Shown in pieces: positions 35,212-39,430 of a stretch of DNA of 39,430 nt. The DNA is taken from positions 1-39,430 of IMG/VR virus record IMGVR_UViG_3300030090_001724. One strand, written 5' to 3'. A model generated the notes under the pieces. That model was not told the DNA's origin. It made no database searches and saw only the letters and a program-made list of their open reading frames with translations. The position numbers were made by a program, and so were the translations under genes. The DNA comes from a virus. Position 1 is the first letter of the stretch, and the number at the start of each line of letters is the position of its first letter.

Positions 35212-35714
35212 TGGGTAGATTTGCCACAGGCAAACACGCTTACGGCATTTCAGACCGTTCAGGTTTAAGATATAGATTAAGAGATATGAAGTTTGAGTGG
35301 AATGGATCTTTGGTAGGTCCTGATGAGTTTGAACCAAAGCATCCTCAATTGGGTCCTTTTCATGTACCTTCGGACGGTCAAGCTATTAAAAATGCAAGGC
35401 CTGCAAGAACAGAAAATCCTATAGAACGATTACTTAACCCAGACTCGTTTCTTTCAGGGTCTGCGAGTTCAGCTGTAATAACTGTTACAGAACCAAGTCA
35501 CGGTAGAACAACAGGAGACACTGTTAGATTTAAAAAGGTTAATGGTTTTGACGGATTTACTCCATCTGTTTTGACACAATCTATTGGGTATAGTATAACT
35601 GTAGTAACAACAGATACCTACACTTTTAGTGCTAATGGTCAAACAGCAACAACTGGAGGCATAAAAGGTGGCGGTGTAAATGCAACGGCAGGGCCAGTGA
35701 GTGTGACACCATGA
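35211..35714 (+). CDS. Tail/connector structural protein
   Basis: 167 aa. N-terminal part: GKHAYGISDRSGLRYRLRDM, KFEWNGSLVGPDEFEPKHPQ and ARPARTENPIERLLNPDSF, a conserved block I know from marine phage tail proteins. The C-terminal 80 residues are beta-rich (SSAVITVTEPSHGRTTGDTVRF; YTFSANGQTATTGG), like a tail or fibre domain. It overlaps both neighbours. Confidence 0.75.
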   Translation: MGRFATGKHAYGISDRSGLRYRLRDMKFEWNGSLVGPDEFEPKHPQLGPFHVPSDGQAIKNARPARTENPIERLLNPDSFLSGSASSAVITVTEPSHGRTTGDTVRFKKVNGFDGFTPSVLTQSIGYSITVVTTDTYTFSANGQTATTGGIKGGGVNATAGPVSVTP

Positions 35715-36358
35715 GTTTTACATACGCACAATTAAAAACAGCAATACAAGATTACACAGATAATAGTGAGACTACTTTTGTAAATCACTTAAATGATTTC
35801 ATAAAAGCATCAGAAGAAAAGTTGTTGAAGTCTGTAGATCTTGATTATTTTAGAAAAAATGTTACAAGTACTTTAACTTCATCTGATCAGTTTCTAACAG
35901 TACCTACAGATTATTTAGCATCTTTTTCATTACAAATCACTGCTTCTGGATCAGAAAGTTTTCTTTTGCAAAAGGATGTAAATTATTTAAGAGAATATAC
36001 GCCAGCTGCTTCAACAACTGGATTACCCAAATATTATGCTAGATTTGATGAAAACAATTTTATATTGGCCCCTACACCTGATACTGCCTACACAATTGAA
36101 TTACATTATTTTTACAGGCCTACTAGTTTAACTGCTGGAGCAGATGGTGGGACAACTTGGTTAAGTACAAATGCACCATATGCTTTACTTTACGGATCGC
36201 TCATAGAAGCGTATACTTTTATGAAAGGCGAGCCTGATGTCATACAAAATTATACAAATTTGTATATGCAGTATTTAGAAAGAGTTAAAGATCTTGGAGA
36301 AGCAAGAGAAAACACAGATGGATATAGAGTTGGTCTACCATCAAGGCCAAGAACATAG
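35711..36358 (+). CDS. Phage adaptor protein
   Basis: 215 aa. FTYAQLKTAIQDYTDNSETT and FVNHLNDFIKASEEKLLKSV, then TVPTDYLASFSLQIT, LPKYYARFDENNFILAPTPD and YTIELHYFYRPTSL match the phage adaptor proteins that join head and tail in short-tailed marine phages. The last part (LLYGSLIEAYTFMKGEPDVI) is helical. ATGA overlap with the preceding gene. Confidence 0.8.
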   Translation: MSFTYAQLKTAIQDYTDNSETTFVNHLNDFIKASEEKLLKSVDLDYFRKNVTSTLTSSDQFLTVPTDYLASFSLQITASGSESFLLQKDVNYLREYTPAASTTGLPKYYARFDENNFILAPTPDTAYTIELHYFYRPTSLTAGADGGTTWLSTNAPYALLYGSLIEAYTFMKGEPDVIQNYTNLYMQYLERVKDLGEARENTDGYRVGLPSRPRT

Positions 36359-36367
36359 GAGTAGAAA

Positions 36368-36841
36368 ATGGCAACAGCAAATGCAGCAACCACCTTTTTA
36401 GAAAATAGACTTCTAAGTTTTATTTTCAAAAATAATGCCGCATCGTTTAGTTCACCAGGTGATAGCATTTATGTTGGACTAGCAACGGCAGTATCTAATT
36501 TTAATGATTCAACTGGAGAGTCTGGCGATCCAACAATAACAGAAGCGACTTTTACAAATTATGCAAGAGTGCAGGTTACTGCATCTAATTGGACGCTAAC
36601 TGCTGAGTCAGCAGATACACAGACAATAAAAAATGCGGCTAACATAGAATTTGCAGCCTCTGGCGGGACTAACAATACAATCACTCATGTCTTTGTAGCA
36701 ACTCACGCAACCGCTAGTTTAGATGTTGTGGGGTCTGGTGGTAATGTTTTATTTATTGGAGCATTAGATGCAAGTAAGGCAATAGCAAGTGGTGACATAT
36801 TTAGAATAAATGCAAACAACTTAACAATAGAGCTTAAATAA
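36368..36841 (+). CDS. Tail-fibre or collar structural protein
   Basis: 157 aa. ATTFLENRLLSFIFKNNAAS, SPGDSIYVGLATAV, then ITHVFVATHATASLDVVGSG and NVLFIGALDASKAIASGDIF. The order (NxLENKLLD-type helix, YVGLxTA, GGNxLFxGxLxxSKxxxxGDxF) is that of a fibre-associated domain common in phages. One-base overlap with the fibre gene. Confidence 0.75.
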   Translation: MATANAATTFLENRLLSFIFKNNAASFSSPGDSIYVGLATAVSNFNDSTGESGDPTITEATFTNYARVQVTASNWTLTAESADTQTIKNAANIEFAASGGTNNTITHVFVATHATASLDVVGSGGNVLFIGALDASKAIASGDIFRINANNLTIELK

Positions 36842-38133
36842 TGGCATTAGTATTAAACGATAGGGTAAAAGAAACTACCACTACAACTGGCACTGGTACA
36901 CTTACTTTAGCTGGAGCCGTCACTGGATTTGAAACTTTTGGCACTGGAGTTGGTAATTCTAACACAACATATTATGCAGTAACATTACCAGGCACGGCAG
37001 AGTTTGAAGTCGGTTTAGGCACATTAAGTAGTGATTCCAGCACTATAGCTAGAACCACAGTTATTAGCAGTTCCAACAGTGATAATGCAGTAAACTTTAG
37101 TGCAGGAACTAAAACTATATTTTGCACATTACCAGCGTCAAAGACTGTGTTTTTAGATGGAAGTGGTAATGCAACATTAGGTGCAGATTTGTCTGTGGGT
37201 GATGATCTTACAGTAGAGGGTGGTGTAATAGAATTAAAAAACACTGGGGCACAATCAGAATTAAGAATGTATTGTGAAAGCTCTAATGCTCACTATGCAG
37301 CTTTAAAAGCACCTGCCCACTCTGACTTTGCAGGTAATACAACATTAACCTTGCCTGCCACCACAGATGTTATTGTAGGTAGAGCAACTACAGATACATT
37401 AACAAACAAAACTTTAACAACTCCAACTATTACAACACCAGTTGTAAATGCTGGAATACAATTAAAGAATGGTGCAACAAGTGCGGGTTTTGCAGAGTTT
37501 TTTGAAGACAGTGATAATGGTACAAACAAAGTAACTTTAATAGGACCAGCTTCCACGGCAGATGTTACTGTTACACTACCTGCTTCTGCTGGTACAATAG
37601 CACTTACTTCTGACATAGCAGGAACAACAGTTACAAATGCAACAAACTCCGCTCATGTTTTAGTAACAGATAACGAAAACACTGACGAAGAAAACTTAAT
37701 TACATTTGTAGAAGATGCTACATCTAGCACTGGTAATGTTGGTTTAGAGATGGATGGCAACTTAACATATAACCCAAGCACAGGTCGGTTATCAGCTACG
37801 CAATTAACAGGTACTTTGCAGACAGCAGCACAAACCAATATAACATCGTTAGGTACACTTACTGGATTAACCACTTCAGGTAATATAGAGTTAGGTCATG
37901 CTAGTGATACAACTTTAGCAAGATCAAGTGCTGGAGTTGTGACTATAGAAGGCAATACAATAATAACAACAGGTAACTCAGACACACCATCAACCACAAC
38001 ATCAAGTAGTGATGCAGACTTCGTTTTAGTAGATGATGGCGGTACAATGAAAAAGATTACACCATCTAATTTAGGAATAACCTCTGGTAGTGCATCAAAA
38101 GGTTTTGCCGTAGCAATGGCTATAGCGTTATAG
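36841..38133 (+). CDS. Tail fibre protein
   Basis: 430 aa, Thr/Ser/Gly/Ala-rich with short beta repeats. LTNKTLTTPTITTPVVNAGI (about 186-205) is the classic phage fibre shaft motif. Preceding it are TTYYAVTLPGTAEFEVGLGT and FEDGTxT-like segments; after it come ATSSTGNVGLEMDGNLTYNP and SDADFVLVDDGGTMKKITPSN. The protein probably forms a trimeric fibre that binds the host surface. No chaperone domain is seen at the C-terminus (GFAVAMAIAL). Confidence 0.85.
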   Translation: MALVLNDRVKETTTTTGTGTLTLAGAVTGFETFGTGVGNSNTTYYAVTLPGTAEFEVGLGTLSSDSSTIARTTVISSSNSDNAVNFSAGTKTIFCTLPASKTVFLDGSGNATLGADLSVGDDLTVEGGVIELKNTGAQSELRMYCESSNAHYAALKAPAHSDFAGNTTLTLPATTDVIVGRATTDTLTNKTLTTPTITTPVVNAGIQLKNGATSAGFAEFFEDSDNGTNKVTLIGPASTADVTVTLPASAGTIALTSDIAGTTVTNATNSAHVLVTDNENTDEENLITFVEDATSSTGNVGLEMDGNLTYNPSTGRLSATQLTGTLQTAAQTNITSLGTLTGLTTSGNIELGHASDTTLARSSAGVVTIEGNTIITTGNSDTPSTTTSSSDADFVLVDDGGTMKKITPSNLGITSGSASKGFAVAMAIAL

Positions 38134-38142
38134 GAGTAAAGA

Positions 38143-38469
38143 ATGGCACAAGATTTTGAACGAAATGTAGCAAACGCAGTTGGGACTAGTGCAGTTACAC
38201 TTAGGACAGCAAACTCAGATGATGCTTTAGTTGGCATAACAGTAGCCAATGTTTTAACCTCACAAATAACAGTTGAAGTGTATATAAGTAGCGGTGGTAA
38301 TGATATACATATTGTAAAAGACGCACCGATACCTGCTGGATCAAGTCTGCAAGTTCTTGATGGTGGTGCTAAGATTGTTATGGAAAGCGGAGATGCTTTA
38401 AAGGTTAAGAGTAATACAGCAAGTTCTGCTGATGTGTGGGTGTCAGTTGTAGACACAATTAGTGAATAG
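38143..38469 (+). CDS. Small beta-sheet structural protein, fibre-associated
   Basis: 108 aa. NVANAVGTSAVTLRTANSDD, ALVGITVANVLTSQITVEVY and DIHIVKDAPIPAGSSLQVLD, then GDALKVKSNTASSADVWVSV. A single beta-sandwich similar to small fibre-tip or decoration proteins next to phage fibres. TAGGAG precedes the ATG. Confidence 0.72.
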   Translation: MAQDFERNVANAVGTSAVTLRTANSDDALVGITVANVLTSQITVEVYISSGGNDIHIVKDAPIPAGSSLQVLDGGAKIVMESGDALKVKSNTASSADVWVSVVDTISE

Positions 38470-38478
38470 GAGTAAGTC

Positions 38479-38934
38479 ATGCCTTTGATTGGTAACGATA
38501 TATCACCAGCTTTTGAGAGCTTACCAACAAGACAAGAGTTTAGTGGCGATGGCAGTACAACAACTTTCACATTAAATAAAACTGTAAGTTCAGAACAAGA
38601 AATCGTAGTTAGTGTTGATGGTGTTGTGCAAGAGCCAACTGGATCTTATACAGTTCCAGATGGCACAACATTAACATTTAGTGAGGCTCCAAGTTCTAAT
38701 TCTGGCAATAATATTTTTGTTATGTTTTTTGGTAGAACTTTTGGGACTGTTACTCCAGCCGCAGAAAACAAAGGTAACTTTAAAGGTGGTGGTTTATTTA
38801 GAACAAATGCACAATCTTTAACTTCAAATATAACTATACTTGCCACAGAGAATGCACAAGTTACAGGTCCTTTAACAGTTGCATCTGGTGTAACTCTTAC
38901 AGTTGAAAGTGGTGGAAGGTTGGTGACTTCGTGA
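38479..38934 (+). CDS. Short tail-fibre module
   Basis: 151 aa. FSGDGSTTTFTLNKTVSSEQ, EIVVSVDGVVQEPTGSYTVP and TTLTFSEAPSSNSGNNIFVM are the conserved fibre domain (F-x-GDGST-x-x-FTL...VDGVxQ...LTFxxAP) widespread in marine phages. The last 40 residues form a beta-helical-looking tail (NAQVTGPLTVASGVTLTVES). It overlaps the next gene by four bases. Confidence 0.82.
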   Translation: MPLIGNDISPAFESLPTRQEFSGDGSTTTFTLNKTVSSEQEIVVSVDGVVQEPTGSYTVPDGTTLTFSEAPSSNSGNNIFVMFFGRTFGTVTPAAENKGNFKGGGLFRTNAQSLTSNITILATENAQVTGPLTVASGVTLTVESGGRLVTS

Positions 38935-39326
38935 GTACAATCAAAGTAGATACAGTACAAAGCACAGGTGGTGGTGCAGCAACATTTACTAATCAACACG
39001 CAGCTAAAGCATGGTCTAATTTTGACCAACGAGAAAGTCTTAGTGTTTCTGACTCTTTTAATCTTAGCAGTCAATCAGACGTTGAAGCAGGTAACATTGC
39101 TATTACTTTGTCCAATAATATGAGTGATGGAAATTATGTTGTAGCAGGTCTTGGTCATTATATAGACAGTTCAGAAAATACACTTGTTCCTGGAATGGGT
39201 TTGCGTAGAGGTGTAGCAAAAACATCTAGTGTTTATGAAACACAAACTGTTACTACTGTGTGGAATGCTAGTTCGGGAACAGATGTAGATTCTGTTATGA
39301 CTGTAGTACACGGAGACCTAGCATGA
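38931..39326 (+). CDS. Short tail-fibre module, GTG start
   Basis: 131 aa. STIKVDTVQSTGGGAATFTN and AAKAWSNFDQRESLSVSDSF, then LSNNMSDGNYVVAGLGHYID: the STIKVDT(I/V)Q...AKAW(V/S)NF form that is frequent in marine phages as small tail-fibre proteins. GTG (38931) overlaps the preceding stop; GGAAGG lies upstream. It overlaps the next gene by four bases. Confidence 0.8.
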   Translation: MSTIKVDTVQSTGGGAATFTNQHAAKAWSNFDQRESLSVSDSFNLSSQSDVEAGNIAITLSNNMSDGNYVVAGLGHYIDSSENTLVPGMGLRRGVAKTSSVYETQTVTTVWNASSGTDVDSVMTVVHGDLA

Positions 39327-39430
39327 GTACCTTAAAAACAAACACCTTAACAGGTACAACTTCAGCAGGAAGCATTGTTGTTACAGGAGAGGGTGGTTCA
39401 ACCACAACGAACTTACAACAAGGGTTAATC
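39323..39430 (+). CDS. Tail-fibre module (cut by window end)
   Basis: First 36 codons: STLKTNTLTGTTSAGSIVVT, then GEGGSTTTNLQQGLI. The same family as the preceding gene (STxKxxTLxGxTSAGxI), so this is at least the third fibre module in series. The rest lies outside the window. Confidence 0.75.
   Translation, partial: MSTLKTNTLTGTTSAGSIVVTGEGGSTTTNLQQGLI

Noticed and set aside
37896-38570. Leftward 224-codon ORF
   Set aside because: Antisense to fibre genes; long open frame is a product of repetitive Ser/Thr codons.

Overview
The window is one stretch of a double-stranded DNA tailed phage, cut inside a gene at both ends. Evidence: small and large terminase subunits, portal, scaffold, HK97-type major capsid protein, head-tail adaptors, tail-fibre genes, a holin and a phage replication module, with almost all genes on the + strand and packed or overlapping. 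No tape-measure gene or sheath lies between the adaptors and the fibres, so a short-tailed (podovirus-like) phage is the best guess. Many proteins resemble those I recall from uncultured marine phages and pelagiphage relatives (801-aa portal, co-chaperonin, Lys-rich small proteins, many short fibre genes). The AT-rich sequence fits a low-GC marine alphaproteobacterial host. Host and lineage are inferences.

Layout. 1-8951, replication: a leftward SNF2 helicase (partial) and, across a divergent promoter region, a rightward operon with a coiled-coil protein, an SSB-like protein, an archaeo-eukaryotic primase, an SF1 helicase, a SET protein, a DUF3310 protein and a family A DNA polymerase. 8952-10483: a control region with a ribbon-helix-helix protein, a leftward pair (TSCPAD protein and a Cys-rich mini-protein), a membrane protein and a row of three hairpins. 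10484-12355: DNA methyltransferase, small terminase preceded by TGTAAC repeats, and a VRR-NUC-type nuclease.

12397-18444 is an AT-richer accessory region of small, mostly unknown genes plus DUF932-like and Gp88-like proteins. It is cut into short transcription units by hairpin terminators. In three places the terminator appears to contain a promoter: the -35 lies in the hairpin loop and the -10 directly after the T-tract. Most units start with a shared leader (TCACA, then TATAGGAG). An open stretch of about 490 bp precedes terL.

18937-31184, packaging, head and lysis: terL, an unknown protein, a 957-aa multidomain protein that looks like a 'polyvalent' protein (YaaA/DUF6884-like, ADP-ribosyltransferase-like and HExxH modules), portal, an EF-hand membrane protein, a 3-TM holin, a GroES-like co-chaperonin, scaffold, two head proteins and the major capsid protein. 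31295-33871: two small structural genes and an unusual run of tiny, very basic proteins. 33872-39430: an unknown conserved protein, a P22 gp4-like adaptor, connector proteins and a series of tail-fibre modules. No RNA polymerase, integrase, endolysin, tRNA or CRISPR was recognised, so transcription probably uses host RNA polymerase.
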